From contig DEAW01000154.1 of the NCBI GenBank assembly GCA_002348315.1, forward strand, positions 52,949 to 116,948: a stretch of DNA of 64,000 bases, given 5' to 3'. Every line of letters begins with the position of its first letter. Within the stretch, counting starts at the first letter, position 1. The notes beneath the pieces are model-generated. The model made no database searches and was not told where the DNA came from. It saw nothing but the letters and a program-made list of their open reading frames with translations. Below, piece after piece: positions 9,701-18,257 of the stretch. Source of the DNA: Planctomycetaceae bacterium UBA2972. GTDB taxonomy: Bacteria; Planctomycetota; Planctomycetia; Pirellulales; Pirellulaceae. A program made the position numbers and the translations under genes.

Positions 9701-11797
9701 CTTCAGATGTTCTGCCGTATCATCAACTTGCTGGTTGTACTGGATCCCCAGTGTAATCTGACTAAATGCCGGAGTACTTAACAGTACTGTCCAGATACGC
9801 TGCTGTCCCTGCACCTCTGAATTGAACTGCTTTACTGTAGTCCCTGCGATACCTGTAATCGTGATATTCTCTGGTGTCTCATTTGCCGGCAATGCCAACA
9901 CCACTTCTTCAAGTTGCGATCGTTGGATATCAATTGACACTTCGTGATATGCCTTATGAACTCCTTGTTGGACATCAAAAAACGATGCTAGTCGGGAGGC
10001 AAATAACGCCGGCACGCGGCGCACCACAGCAGAAACTGCATATTCGGTGGAGTCGAACTGGTAAGCCAGTGCGACAGGGCTTGAAAGAGAAGCCCGAGTA
10101 GGATCGGAAGCAGACAACGGAAAGGCTCCCTCTACCATGTCCGCCCTGATCTCAAAGACATCCTGATACTGGTCAACCGCCCGAATACCAACCACTCCGG
10201 AACTGCGGTACGTATCCTCTACGATGAACGTGGGAGTCTGCAACGTGTACTCATTCCAGTTTTCCAGCCAACCATCCGGAACTCGTTCTGCGACTAACGT
10301 CACACGATGTAATTCACCAAAGGCACGGCGACCGGGAAATTTAACATGCAAGCGGCGGACGCCTTCTGCATCCACTGTTTCGTGATAATTGAGCTGAGTT
10401 TGCGTTTCGTCCACAATGGCTGTGACATTCCAACCTTCCGGAGCCTGCACATCAAATCCAAACAGATCGTCGAGTGCCGGATATAAGTAAAAGTCCACAG
10501 CTGCCTGATGGCGATCTCGCAAAAAAGTAAGTACTGTGTTCGTCTGAACATTTAGCTGACTTTCCGGTTGCAATACCTTGGCTGAGACTTCAAAGTCTTC
10601 CTGCGGAATATAATACGTTGCCAAAATCTGAAGCGGCGGCGCTCCGGGTTCGACGACAAAAATCGACTGCGGAAGAGCATTTTCCAAAACGGCGTTATTG
10701 AGTGGTATTGCTCCACTGGCCGCCAGTGAGCTAACAGCTAATCTACGTTCAGCGAGGATTCCAATGACACCGGTTGATGTTTCAACATTCCGTGCTTTGA
10801 TCGTTGGAAATGTCCACGCACCCCATTCCGGTGTTGTTTCAATTGCTGTCACTTTGACCGTAACGGTCTTAGTTTGAGGTGAGCGAAACTCCACTTTGAG
10901 TACATTAACTCCGTCAGCTTCACTTACCGACCACCGTGCCAGATCGGGCGTATCTACATTGGTGACTTCAAACCCCGGAGGTAGTTCATATTCAAATTCA
11001 GCAGCAGCTCCCTGAACGATTTCCATTGAGAAAGTGGCGTGCAACCTTTCGAGGGATTCATTCAACTCGTCAACAATAACACTGCGAGCAATCGTTTGTC
11101 GCTCGGTTTGCAAACGTTTATTGTTGAGTGACATCGTCACAGCCAAAGGCCCCGGCACTGGCAAGAGCTCAAACGTCGTGACATTCGCCTGCGTATCGAC
11201 TGTCCGACTAATGACGCTTACGCCTGATTTAATCTCAATATTCCCTGAAACTACCATTCCAATCGTTTCATTTGGCGCATGGGGCAGTTCCAGGCCAAAG
11301 GACTGCTCTGCGGCAGCATGCCGTACTGGAGTCGCTAATTCCATTACGACCGTCGACTTGCCTTTTGCCTGCAGCAGAACACTGATGTTTTGTGGATTCG
11401 TCCGCACAACCGGCGCCGCCTTGCCATCAATCTGAGCACTCAGCACTGAAACGCCAACCAACTTAAGCGGTAGTAATTGCAGACCGTCAGCCAGCGACTC
11501 CACTTCCAGCGTTGCCTTGACTGTTGCAAAATCCTCATGCAACTGCAGGTCATACTGTGCTTTCCCAAGCACAGCATTTTGAGGTGGAGTGTCACCGGGT
11601 TTGATATCTGCTTTCTTCAGTAACTCGTCGTACTCGCCACGGGGCAGGTAAATTCGTTCTATCGGACCAGCCAGAACCGACTTCAAATCTTTGAAGGGGA
11701 CATAGATCTCACGAGCCTTCTGTTGAGCACTCACGGGATACGTCAGACTTAGCAGCAAGCCAAGCAATATCGGAATTATTCGAAAAGTAGATCTCAT
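3770..11797 (-). CDS. Giant (2675-residue) exported membrane protein, two fused copies of a large beta-rich module
   Basis: I recognise no named family. Residues 1-24 are a Sec signal peptide ending in PVSA, followed by QQ. Next come the motif REIYVPFKDLKSVL...IYLPRGEYDELL (about 28-62), about 900 beta-rich residues, a Pro/Ala/Glu linker (about 980-1100) and a membrane cluster (about 1145-1215). At about 1234-1256 a second signal-peptide-like segment appears (LMLPLMLMLTAVSQA, then QQ). The motif then recurs as VVVPYDPASLPV...LIPLKRYTELF, with a second beta-rich stretch. The C-terminal part has a Gln/Arg-rich coiled coil (about 2385-2440), a Gly/Met-rich patch (about 2455-2515) and membrane segments (about 2595-2665). 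The start overlaps the stop of the upstream paralogue as TAATG, with GGAGG upstream. It looks like a fusion of two copies of the module also found in that neighbour. Function is unknown; an envelope or surface assembly role is inferred. Confidence 0.88.
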   Translation of the reverse strand: MRSTFRIIPILLGLLLSLTYPVSAQQKAREIYVPFKDLKSVLAGPIERIYLPRGEYDELLKKADIKPGDTPPQNAVLGKAQYDLQLHEDFATVKATLEVESLADGLQLLPLKLVGVSVLSAQIDGKAAPVVRTNPQNISVLLQAKGKSTVVMELATPVRHAAAEQSFGLELPHAPNETIGMVVSGNIEIKSGVSVISRTVDTQANVTTFELLPVPGPLAVTMSLNNKRLQTERQTIARSVIVDELNESLERLHATFSMEIVQGAAAEFEYELPPGFEVTNVDTPDLARWSVSEADGVNVLKVEFRSPQTKTVTVKVTAIETTPEWGAWTFPTIKARNVETSTGVIGILAERRLAVSSLAASGAIPLNNAVLENALPQSIFVVEPGAPPLQILATYYIPQEDFEVSAKVLQPESQLNVQTNTVLTFLRDRHQAAVDFYLYPALDDLFGFDVQAPEGWNVTAIVDETQTQLNYHETVDAEGVRRLHVKFPGRRAFGELHRVTLVAERVPDGWLENWNEYTLQTPTFIVEDTYRSSGVVGIRAVDQYQDVFEIRADMVEGAFPLSASDPTRASLSSPVALAYQFDSTEYAVSAVVRRVPALFASRLASFFDVQQGVHKAYHEVSIDIQRSQLEEVVLALPANETPENITITGIAGTTVKQFNSEVQGQQRIWTVLLSTPAFSQITLGIQYNQQVDDTAEHLKAAFPQVVGTGYQSGVFSVEASPELEVAVDDEGFKPVDVGELAVNGYVVGKHRVAAFRYTVESPDVKVNIAYPELRAIPAVLINRAELLTYVTNRGAYQTVARYSLLTKSDYVRVVLPQNSRLWSVVVDDAVTVKPQKALDAEGFLVDLSTAGADAGNLRDLRVIYAQQQSTRDGFSLLAPQLYEHGRIKNAADAPLVEPARVKWQMMVPASYRLSLSNSDVMKQTNTPVRVTPQAAYLGGGLFLATGGLALGGSKGPAASFDSQVAFANSGDADFAMPMEGAEAGAEYEAFAETAEAPTADRAPQSEAAPEPSAPPTPFDSSNEELDLAEKAKDELSKLEANMDAPANAPAQPKADSRPELLADDLETADEEITPSEGEGGDGKTSLGGRQSGLVWALEGRNSLDIDLLARVESNLGYQHHSDYLLYEFGNLGGTAAVEGRVVRKSFEIVLSWVVALVVLALGAVVGKREPASKRRYLILVLLAAVVISAIPQLKEYRAVAEMMFASVVVLMFFYMLYHMVHPGLSWCCKRILSKLGLASLMLPLMLMLTAVSQAQQTDGVIPVDVPKDAVVVPYDPASLPVHRSDDQQLLIPLKRYTELFKRAYPGLPLEHEYLPVKYAFSGVEYSTSLYEDNSLLIEGVIGIDVFSEQELTIGLPLGALVIEYATLDDNPAQMKVGLQQDPLAPNVQEQKPVQGQQAAQRIAVGPVATHQLFVSGKGHHTLRLGLRMPVARQGGWRIANGQLPIGASGLMKLTVLEANTELRWNNHLGRSEYRTTEANEEVLSSLGVDGSFDFRWRPVIQDSLTDRDLTSQSELIVDVQEDGVYADWFVNLSFRNSTRDLFRLRVPLGMKVESVQGANIRSWEVVNDEAGNQDISIEMLEAAQNAAQFRVSLVRFRALPTGESDQFDVPVVSVPDAVSHKGSILVRRSPMLNVVIDAVQGLSRLDVNEFSGLHRVNGGQSPESSQVIIRDNPLGIRNLFAYQFSGNGYGLTLSTSEVASRSSANLKTLVRVSPQEITLESMIRVSDSRRPIHSVQLVVPADLIIRQLNVPGLVEWAEDQYESVVGDAKLVTVLLGQGIQGGFNVILEGKLDRKLDNRTTTVPYLAVLGVQSQYGETVLLSDPSFDVELLDVQQGESVAMASMFGWLRSNQRPLARTALKFRGPNYSAKFQLIPRNASVNCRTFTNVHVTDRAVEETILLEYTVSNAGEREFSFRLPKYMKGKSVISSQYVQRVVWEDEAEESDYVTVKLILEDEVLKEYRVLVQMDRQTGVDTKSPIPVVLGDNVGVLGQFVSLESSGDQISVKKLDEAGNPIPGFQALNRQSVQWRDLTAVLGDRISEAYVVTAQDPTTADIPYTVKINKVLNRDEAKIRLATTYLAVDFAGTYRAKLELLVDNQTEQFLEASLPSGAKLWAISVAGDPVKPIRGLTDRDLKIPLVKTEDGELSYLVQIHYAGDVGHQLEQYGTLETLPIIRTQNIVADGSTFVKLYLPRDRRWFGFDGAGELIARTDEKSASVLKSKQSFVINKEISEKLRRANQSSNPYEKIRLFNSLQSETDVNNYATRTEVESRNGQQIQELNKQVDELVRQPSDGFDVDEQLFDNRKQLNQRFLEQSNDITNNAVNQLGNNFDVSTENAVREDEQKAAESQFKKGWFEGNGLIRESEEAAKESKQRLYKGNTQNFQAPTKKPASGKQLEEQRSGQQQRSKRGESGQQRMQDQLRQYQLQQKESLDNRRQLDKLRSVNPARPQLADPTGGAMPPGSDLAGDASGGMAAANMPGAMGGGLGGGIGGMGGMGSGQGPIGGGGFGRANQAGMGGELAQNDSGSAVDRFDAVLSVQRGRQMTDAEATGFASIAGFDFDESSLNAEYHQFELEYLAATAEYEFSAQYVSHSLLETCLRVGVGVVAIIVIVVGGWIIRTAARSTGLVGFVAVCFVPISLFMVLRWVFPILGMLILIGSISWLLKLKFTPKVVEIA

Positions 11798-14700
11798 TAC
11801 TTCTCATCCTCCGTATTCGTAGCTTCATCTTCTGACTCATCATCCGGACCTTCCGGAGGTTCTCCCGGGAAATCACTCAGTTCATCATGCTCCACCGTCT
11901 CTTCGATCGTTACTGAGGAGTCGTCATTACTGGCGCTTTCGGTCAAAATCAATTCGTCGTCATCTTCAAAGTTGACGTTCTCTTCTTCGCTGACACCATC
12001 TAAGACTTCGCTATCTACCGTTTCTGATTCAGCACGTTCTTCTTCATCGGCCAGACTTTCCGGGCTATTTGGGCTGTCCGAGGCGGTTACATCAGCGACG
12101 TTCGTCAACGACGTTACACCTTCGTTCTCGTCGCCAACCGTTTCATCAATCGTGTCCACAACAATCGCATTCTTCTTACGACTTACTAGTTTCCTGGACA
12201 GTCCAATAAACGGACGGGAAATATCTTTCATTCCCCAAACGACAACCATCATCCCTAATCCAACCAGAACACCACTGAACTCAAGGCTACTGGTAAGAAC
12301 AGGCTTAACCATCGCAATCCCAAGTGAGGCGGCAAGCACAAGCAGCATCAAAGCAATCTGCTTCCTTAAACTAAGAAACAGCCCCAGAAGACCTAGTACA
12401 GCTAAGCCGGCAAACAGGAACAGGTTTACCTGGGATCGATCACTCAGTGTTAGAACCAACGCTTCCTGACCTGGATTGATCGTCGAAAAATGCAAACTCT
12501 GTTGACGATTGGTTGGATAGATATCTCCTACGTGATAACCTGCTGTCACTTCATCAATGACTTGGTGCGAATCAAAATTCCGGTCGTTATTGACGATTCG
12601 TTCCTGCAGATACTCAAGCCAGGATCCTTCAAGATGATCATCCCAATCTCCGCTATAGTCAAGCAACACTGAATTTCGTGGCAACTCTACCCCGACAAAA
12701 ATCTGATTGACGGCTTCCACTCCGGTGAAGACCGGTACGGAGATCATGTTGGCTTTGTGTTTAATGTTGTAAACCAATTCCACCACAAACACTTCGCCGA
12801 GCGACTGGGTCGTAAGAGGGATGAAATAAGATCCCTCTTGATCACCAGAATCATTGATCTCGAGACCGACCGAAGAGCCATTAATACGCAACGGATCATT
12901 CGTCAATTCTGAATTGGGCGGCATTTGCAACGCAATCCGCTGATCTACCGAACGCATTCTAAATACCGAATGGACAACCGCATTACCGCTTCTTCCGAGT
13001 TGTACTCGTACATACCCCATCTCAACGGCTGTCTTTTCGATTTCCTTTAGATCGAATCGATTGACTTGAAGTCCTAACTTCCAGTCGTTGCCATGAAATT
13101 CCATCGCTAACGTACCATCGGCCGTGTTACCTGCGAGCTGAATATCATGTTGCGGATCAATTTGACGCAGATTTTCCGGAGTGCTTTCAGGGTCAGTGAC
13201 CTGAGAACCTTCGCTGTCACCGTCCTTAAGTCCAATCGGTGCCACGTCCAGATTTTCAGCTTTCTTAAGAACAATCTGTCCCCAACTGCGATCGACATTT
13301 TGCGGAGCCAAACGATCCACTGCGATGCGGTCCACGGATTCGACATCTAACTGTTCCAGCGGCATATTCCACGACAAGTTGATTTGCACCGCACCTAACA
13401 ACTCACGATTGGAACTCAATTCCCAGGCAACGTAACCAGCAGCAACGTCTTCCGGAGCGGGTTCAATCACATTCTCAGTAATAAAATTGGATGAATCGTT
13501 ACGAATTTCATCGGCGAGTGATATCGGCACATCAAGCCGAAAGGTTTTAACGCCGCTATAGCGAATGTTGTAGTGCAAACCAACGTTGAATTTCACTTCG
13601 CCCTGATCAACATCAGCGACAATCAACTGTCCAACTTCAATATGTGGCTTACGACGTTCTACATCGAATACCGGAGCAAAGGCCTCTTCAGCGTAACGAA
13701 ACCCTTGAGCCGGACGCGCATTTTGACGAATCGACAATGGTGAAATGTGCTCTGCCTGAATTTCATTAACGGCAACACTTTGTCCGCCTGCAGTTTGCTT
13801 CGGAGTTAAACGCAATCCTTCCGGAGCAATAATGAGTACCCGACCACGCACCTGTTCGACCGATGCCGGCACCACTCTAGCTAATTCCAATGTATATTCG
13901 GAGGCCACACCGGTGGGAGTCACTAAGTTGTCATCGTTGTGACGTTTTTCAAGACCAAGTTGCAGAGCGACAAGACCGAAAGCTTTTCTGGAAAAGTTCA
14001 CTCGATAAACGCTCGGCGCGTTCTCCACCACATGGTGATTTTCAACAACTACCGGTTGGTAATTCCCTGCCTGCACTCCGTGGACTTCACGCACCGTGTA
14101 TCCTTTGGGCACCTGGTACTCGACTTGAAATATTCCAGCCCGTTCAACATTAAATAATGTCGTGACATCAACTCGCAGCTGATCTTCCAGTACATGGATA
14201 TCTACAAACTCTTCAGCCGAGACACGTGGTTGAAGTTTTTCAATTTTCAACACCAATTCATAAGGAGGCGCTGCGTATCGATAGAGGAAATCCCATTCGC
14301 CTTGCTGGTTACCAACCTGAGTGGAATCCACCTGTAACAACCCGGTCCGCGTTATGACGTCTGCCCGCAAATCCCCTTCTGTACGAACCATGACCAGTCC
14401 CTGCTGCCGGGAGACTCCCAATGCTTCTATTTCAGGAACGGTAACTTCGACCGCAGCATTTTGCATGCCGACTTCCAAGTCAAAACGCTCTAGTTCGAGA
14501 CTAATGTTTTGAGAAACGGTCGCTGGTTCAAACAGTTCCACGTTGATTACTTGAGCATTTTTCTCAAGTTCTACATCCCATCGACGCACATTCGCATCAA
14601 ACACTCCAGCAATTTTTTGGCCGGCAGGAATTCTGATTTTAAGTTCTGTCAATTCGCTCCTGGTGATGGCATAAGTTAACGTTGCCTGAGTACGCTGCGA

Positions 14701-15597
14701 GCCCTCTCCAATAATGACGTTTTGTCGGGTTTGCACAGTTGCCAGCGCAGTCAATCCCGAAGCACCTTCACTCTTGGGCGTCCAGTCGATTTGAACCTGC
14801 GGCGCTAATCCAAAAAATGCAATCAATACGGTTTCCGTGGGGACCTGCGGAGTTGGTGCGTCACCGTTATCGACGTCGGCACCGTCTCGTGTTTCAGTCG
14901 CGGCAACAAGTGGTCGTACGTTTACTTTAACCCCGGGATCCTTGATCGTGATTTTCCAACGATTGATAGAAGCTTGTGGAGCCTGAAAACCGACCTGATT
15001 CAACCCCGGTGATTTGGCATATGTCTTTGCGTACTTTAACTCCAGGGTCAGACTATCAGACTGACCTTGCTGCTGATCGATTAGGAGAAAATATCCCTGG
15101 CCGGGACGGAAGACGATGCGTGCATTATCCTCGCCTATCTTTGCTGACGAAATTGCAGCATCCGCTAAACGTAAAGGAATCTCGTGCCAACCTTTGCCCA
15201 GTAATTGAATTTCCAATTGAGCCGTAACTTCCATCACATCACCACGAACTTCAGCCGATGACTCAATACTGGTAATCAATGAACGTAGCGGAGGTCCCTG
15301 TTCAACTTCGGTGGAAGAATTTTTGCGAGCCGAATCCCACAATTGCTGGAATTGCTCGTAGGGCAAGAACACTCCCCGAGCAGGCTTTTCAAAAACCTGA
15401 GGAAGCTTCTCATAGGGAACATAGATAATCTGTTCCTTGAGAGGATCTTTTATCTGCTCCGCTGGCGCGGCCTGCTCCTCAGGAGCCCGCTCTTGCTGTG
15501 GAGCTTCCGCAACCGGTTGAGCGAAGGAGAATTTTACAATTAGTAAACTAAAAACTAAACCAAGCAGGAATCGTTTCGAATTCATCTCGAGTCTCAT
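11797..15597 (-). CDS. Large (1266-residue) exported membrane protein, single copy of the giant-protein module
   Basis: An N-terminal signal peptide (FLLGLVFSLLIVKFSFA) is followed by a Glu/Pro/Ala linker and the motif IIYVPYEKLPQVFEKP...VFLPYEQFQQLW (about 57-95). This motif matches two places in the downstream 2675-residue protein. About 900 beta-rich residues follow, with no catalytic motif that I recognise. Residues about 1052-1124 hold two or three membrane segments (LFLFAGLAVLGLLGLFL, IALMLLVLAASLGIAMV, FSGVLVGLGMMVVVW). The tail from about 1150 is very acidic. Two starts are possible: ATG at 15597 or ATG at 15585 (MNSKRF), which gives a more typical signal peptide. This is the first gene of the five-gene run; the AT-rich 255 bases upstream probably hold the promoter (an inverted TATAAT lies at 15696-15701, with no convincing -35). 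Function unknown. Confidence 0.87.
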   Translation of the reverse strand: MRLEMNSKRFLLGLVFSLLIVKFSFAQPVAEAPQQERAPEEQAAPAEQIKDPLKEQIIYVPYEKLPQVFEKPARGVFLPYEQFQQLWDSARKNSSTEVEQGPPLRSLITSIESSAEVRGDVMEVTAQLEIQLLGKGWHEIPLRLADAAISSAKIGEDNARIVFRPGQGYFLLIDQQQGQSDSLTLELKYAKTYAKSPGLNQVGFQAPQASINRWKITIKDPGVKVNVRPLVAATETRDGADVDNGDAPTPQVPTETVLIAFFGLAPQVQIDWTPKSEGASGLTALATVQTRQNVIIGEGSQRTQATLTYAITRSELTELKIRIPAGQKIAGVFDANVRRWDVELEKNAQVINVELFEPATVSQNISLELERFDLEVGMQNAAVEVTVPEIEALGVSRQQGLVMVRTEGDLRADVITRTGLLQVDSTQVGNQQGEWDFLYRYAAPPYELVLKIEKLQPRVSAEEFVDIHVLEDQLRVDVTTLFNVERAGIFQVEYQVPKGYTVREVHGVQAGNYQPVVVENHHVVENAPSVYRVNFSRKAFGLVALQLGLEKRHNDDNLVTPTGVASEYTLELARVVPASVEQVRGRVLIIAPEGLRLTPKQTAGGQSVAVNEIQAEHISPLSIRQNARPAQGFRYAEEAFAPVFDVERRKPHIEVGQLIVADVDQGEVKFNVGLHYNIRYSGVKTFRLDVPISLADEIRNDSSNFITENVIEPAPEDVAAGYVAWELSSNRELLGAVQINLSWNMPLEQLDVESVDRIAVDRLAPQNVDRSWGQIVLKKAENLDVAPIGLKDGDSEGSQVTDPESTPENLRQIDPQHDIQLAGNTADGTLAMEFHGNDWKLGLQVNRFDLKEIEKTAVEMGYVRVQLGRSGNAVVHSVFRMRSVDQRIALQMPPNSELTNDPLRINGSSVGLEINDSGDQEGSYFIPLTTQSLGEVFVVELVYNIKHKANMISVPVFTGVEAVNQIFVGVELPRNSVLLDYSGDWDDHLEGSWLEYLQERIVNNDRNFDSHQVIDEVTAGYHVGDIYPTNRQQSLHFSTINPGQEALVLTLSDRSQVNLFLFAGLAVLGLLGLFLSLRKQIALMLLVLAASLGIAMVKPVLTSSLEFSGVLVGLGMMVVVWGMKDISRPFIGLSRKLVSRKKNAIVVDTIDETVGDENEGVTSLTNVADVTASDSPNSPESLADEEERAESETVDSEVLDGVSEEENVNFEDDDELILTESASNDDSSVTIEETVEHDELSDFPGEPPEGPDDESEDEATNTEDEK

Positions 15598-15852
15598 CGA
15601 TTAGGTAGACCTATATTTCAACACTCAAATAAAAGCCATGCCCAATATTCACTTTACGTAACTGGCAAAAGATAGGCAGACTTTTATATGTGCTTATTAT
15701 ATTGATTTCTAACCAACGCAGGGAAAAGCCTTTTCCACCGCAGGTATACCACTAAGACGCTCGCGAAATAGCGTTTGTTCCCGAAAAATCCTACTTAACC
15801 GGAATAATCGGAACTCATCCAGCAGCTCCCAACATCAGATGAAGCTGATTTT

Positions 15853-16509
15853 TTACCTGATTCGTTTATAAATCGCGGTAGCCATTAACTTTGCCCCGGC
15901 ACCGTTGGGATGTACGCCATCGGGTATTAATTCAGGGTGAGGTTGCAGAACCTTATATAGATCAATCACTTTGACGCGTTTGGCCTGCTTGACGGCTTTA
16001 TTCAAAGAGGGAATCACCTCCCCTTTAACAACCGCTTCTGTGATTCCCCAACGATCTGTCGCCACTGGCACAGGACGGCAAACATAAATCTGTGGTTTTG
16101 AATCCAGCTGCTGAAAATGTGAAATCATTGCCAACAGATCGCTACCATAGAGATGTGCATTCTTCCAATTCTGAGGCTTGCTATCATTGGTACCCAATTT
16201 AATGATGACAATGTCCGGCAGGAAATCACTTGCCATCTTAAACTGGGGCCGAGTCCAATACGATAAGTCTCCCTGTTTGAGCATCGTAGCGCCGTTGACT
16301 CCATAATTACGAACGTCGTAACCGTCACCAAGAAGCCGCCCCAATTGCACGGGGTAGTTATCGTTTTCACGATCCTTGATTCCGGCTCCATACGTAATGC
16401 TGTCACCAACACAGGCAATCCTGATGGGATCAGCCGCCAGGCCTGTCGAGGACATCAACACGAAAATGCTAAGCAGCATTGGTAGTTTAGACAGACGATA
16501 ACGGATCAC
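15853..16509 (-). CDS. Exported SGNH/GDSL-family hydrolase
   Basis: A 218-residue protein with a signal peptide (LPMLLSIFVLMSSTGLAA). It carries the SGNH blocks in order: block I GDSITYGAG with the nucleophile Ser near residue 40, a YGVNGATM stretch carrying the block II Gly, block III KLGTNDS with its Asn, and block V PDGVHPNGAG with the catalytic Asp and His near the C terminus. Family members hydrolyse esters, often removing acetyl groups from polysaccharides; the substrate here cannot be read from sequence. I chose GTG at 16509 because AAGGAG sits eight bases upstream; the longer GTG at 16518 would overlap that site. It is divergent from the sodium:solute symporter gene, with a 146-base gap, which would suit a shared carbohydrate role (inference). 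Confidence 0.88.
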   Translation of the reverse strand: MIRYRLSKLPMLLSIFVLMSSTGLAADPIRIACVGDSITYGAGIKDRENDNYPVQLGRLLGDGYDVRNYGVNGATMLKQGDLSYWTRPQFKMASDFLPDIVIIKLGTNDSKPQNWKNAHLYGSDLLAMISHFQQLDSKPQIYVCRPVPVATDRWGITEAVVKGEVIPSLNKAVKQAKRVKVIDLYKVLQPHPELIPDGVHPNGAGAKLMATAIYKRIR

Positions 16510-16655
16510 GATGTTCACTCCTTAGTACGACACGCCTAACAGGCAAGCACAGTAGATTACGAGCGCTAATTTTGCTGATTCACTTTAGCACAGCCACTCG
16601 GCGTAAGCTATCATGCATGTGTCGAACATCCTCCAATGGACCTCTAAATAACAAC

Positions 16656-18257
16656 ATGTCTCCTTTTGCCGAAATTGAACTAAGCAGTCTCTCTAATTTC
16701 CAAATGATCGACTGGATCATTGTCGGCTGCTACCTTTCGATTTCTCTAATCATTGGCATACTCGTTACACGGTATGCCACAAGCATGACTGCTTTTATCG
16801 GTGCCGGAAGGAGTGTCGGCCCCTGGCTAGGCGTGGCCACGATGACTGGCACGGAAATGGGGTTGATCACCGTGATGTATATGGCACAGGCAGGATTTAC
16901 CGGTGGCTTTGCCGCATTCCATATGGCCGTCATTGCCGGCTCCGGGACTCTATTTGTTGGCTTAACAGGATTTATTGTCGCGCCCTTACGCGCCGAAAAA
17001 GTGCTCACAATTCCCGAATACTATGAAAAGAGATTCGGCAAAGACGTTCGAGTCGTGGGTGGCATTATTCTCGCGGCGGCAGGTATTCTCAACATGGGAC
17101 TCTTCCTACAGGTCGGAGCGAAATTCATCGTAGGAGCAACCGGACTGTCCTTCGACGGAACGGCGTTGATGAATGTCATGACCGTCCTGTTGATACTTGT
17201 ACTGGTTTACACCGTTTTGGGAGGAATGATATCGGTCATCCTTACTGACTATACACAATTTGTAGTTCTGTCATTTGGCATCATTGCAACCACTTATTTA
17301 GCTATCAATCAAATCGGCGTATCTGAAATGCAGGTAGCCATCGCCGAGGGAATGGGTGAGGCCGGTTTCAACCCGGTCACGACCGGTGGCGACTTCGGAA
17401 TATCCTATGTCCTGTTTCAGTTGTTTGCTGCTGGAATCGTTGGTTGTGCTGTATGGCCAACCGCGGTTTCACGAGCCCTGGCAATGGAGTCTCCCAAAGC
17501 CGTCAAACAGCAATACACTGTGTCAGCAATCTCCTTTACTATTCGATTCTTGATCCCCATGTTTTGGGGCATCGCAGCTTACACTTTTTTTTTCAACAGC
17601 TCCCACGAGATTGCCTCCATGTTCATCGGAGAATCTGCCATAGACGATGCCGGGCTTTACGCCATGCCTGCATTCTTAGGCCAAGTCTTACCCACGGGCC
17701 TGCTAGGGCTTATTGTGGCAGCCATGATTGCTGCTTTTATGTCTACCCATGATAGCTATTTACTATGTTGGTCCAGCGTCTTGACACAAGATGTCGTCGC
17801 ACCGCTCTCAAAGAATGAACTTTCAAATGACCAGCGTATTACGCTCACCAGAGTGTTCATCGTTCTCATTGGTGCTTTTATCTGGGGATGGGGATTGTTC
17901 TACGAAGGCAATGATCGTATTTGGGATTACATGGTAATCACCGGTTCGATCTATGCAACCGGCGCAGTCGTCGTGCTGGTGGGTGGACTTTACTGGAGCA
18001 AAGCAAGTCGTCGCGGAGCCATGGTGGCTTTGTTAGTCGGAGCAACAGCATTGCTGGGACTCGAACCAATGCGACATGGTTGTATTGCCCTCATTGCTAT
18101 AGTAGTCACCATCGATGTCGAATACTGGCAGCAGGAAGTAACTTCCTCAGTCGTAGGGCTATTCAGTCTGGGGCTGACCACCCTTTCCTTTATTACCTGC
18201 TCTTTAGCCTTACCCGATCGTCCCAACTGCAAAGAGGAGCAATCAAGCGATGCCTGA
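16656..18257 (+). CDS. Sodium:solute symporter (SSS family)
   Basis: A 533-residue polytopic inner-membrane protein with about 13-14 hydrophobic segments. It starts MIDWIIVGCYLSISLIIGILV after a short tail, and has the GAGRSVGPWLGVATMTGTEMG region typical of TM2-TM3 of SSS carriers and a sodium-site-like TM8 stretch (GLIVAAMIAAFMSTHDSYLL). The family couples Na+ entry to uptake of sugars, amino acids, carboxylates or vitamins; the substrate is unknown. I use the ATG at 16656 (MSPFAEIEL); the open frame runs further upstream to 16572, but that extension is not membrane-like. No strong ribosome site is seen at either start. A 55-codon membrane ORF overlaps its stop by eight bases and may be a subunit. 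Confidence 0.88.
   Translation: MSPFAEIELSSLSNFQMIDWIIVGCYLSISLIIGILVTRYATSMTAFIGAGRSVGPWLGVATMTGTEMGLITVMYMAQAGFTGGFAAFHMAVIAGSGTLFVGLTGFIVAPLRAEKVLTIPEYYEKRFGKDVRVVGGIILAAAGILNMGLFLQVGAKFIVGATGLSFDGTALMNVMTVLLILVLVYTVLGGMISVILTDYTQFVVLSFGIIATTYLAINQIGVSEMQVAIAEGMGEAGFNPVTTGGDFGISYVLFQLFAAGIVGCAVWPTAVSRALAMESPKAVKQQYTVSAISFTIRFLIPMFWGIAAYTFFFNSSHEIASMFIGESAIDDAGLYAMPAFLGQVLPTGLLGLIVAAMIAAFMSTHDSYLLCWSSVLTQDVVAPLSKNELSNDQRITLTRVFIVLIGAFIWGWGLFYEGNDRIWDYMVITGSIYATGAVVVLVGGLYWSKASRRGAMVALLVGATALLGLEPMRHGCIALIAIVVTIDVEYWQQEVTSSVVGLFSLGLTTLSFITCSLALPDRPNCKEEQSSDA

Noticed and set aside
11972..12469. 165-codon plus-strand frame inside the 1266-residue gene
   Set aside because: It is the complement of the acidic tail and membrane cluster of the minus-strand gene; Ser/Thr-rich low-complexity product, no start context, no family.
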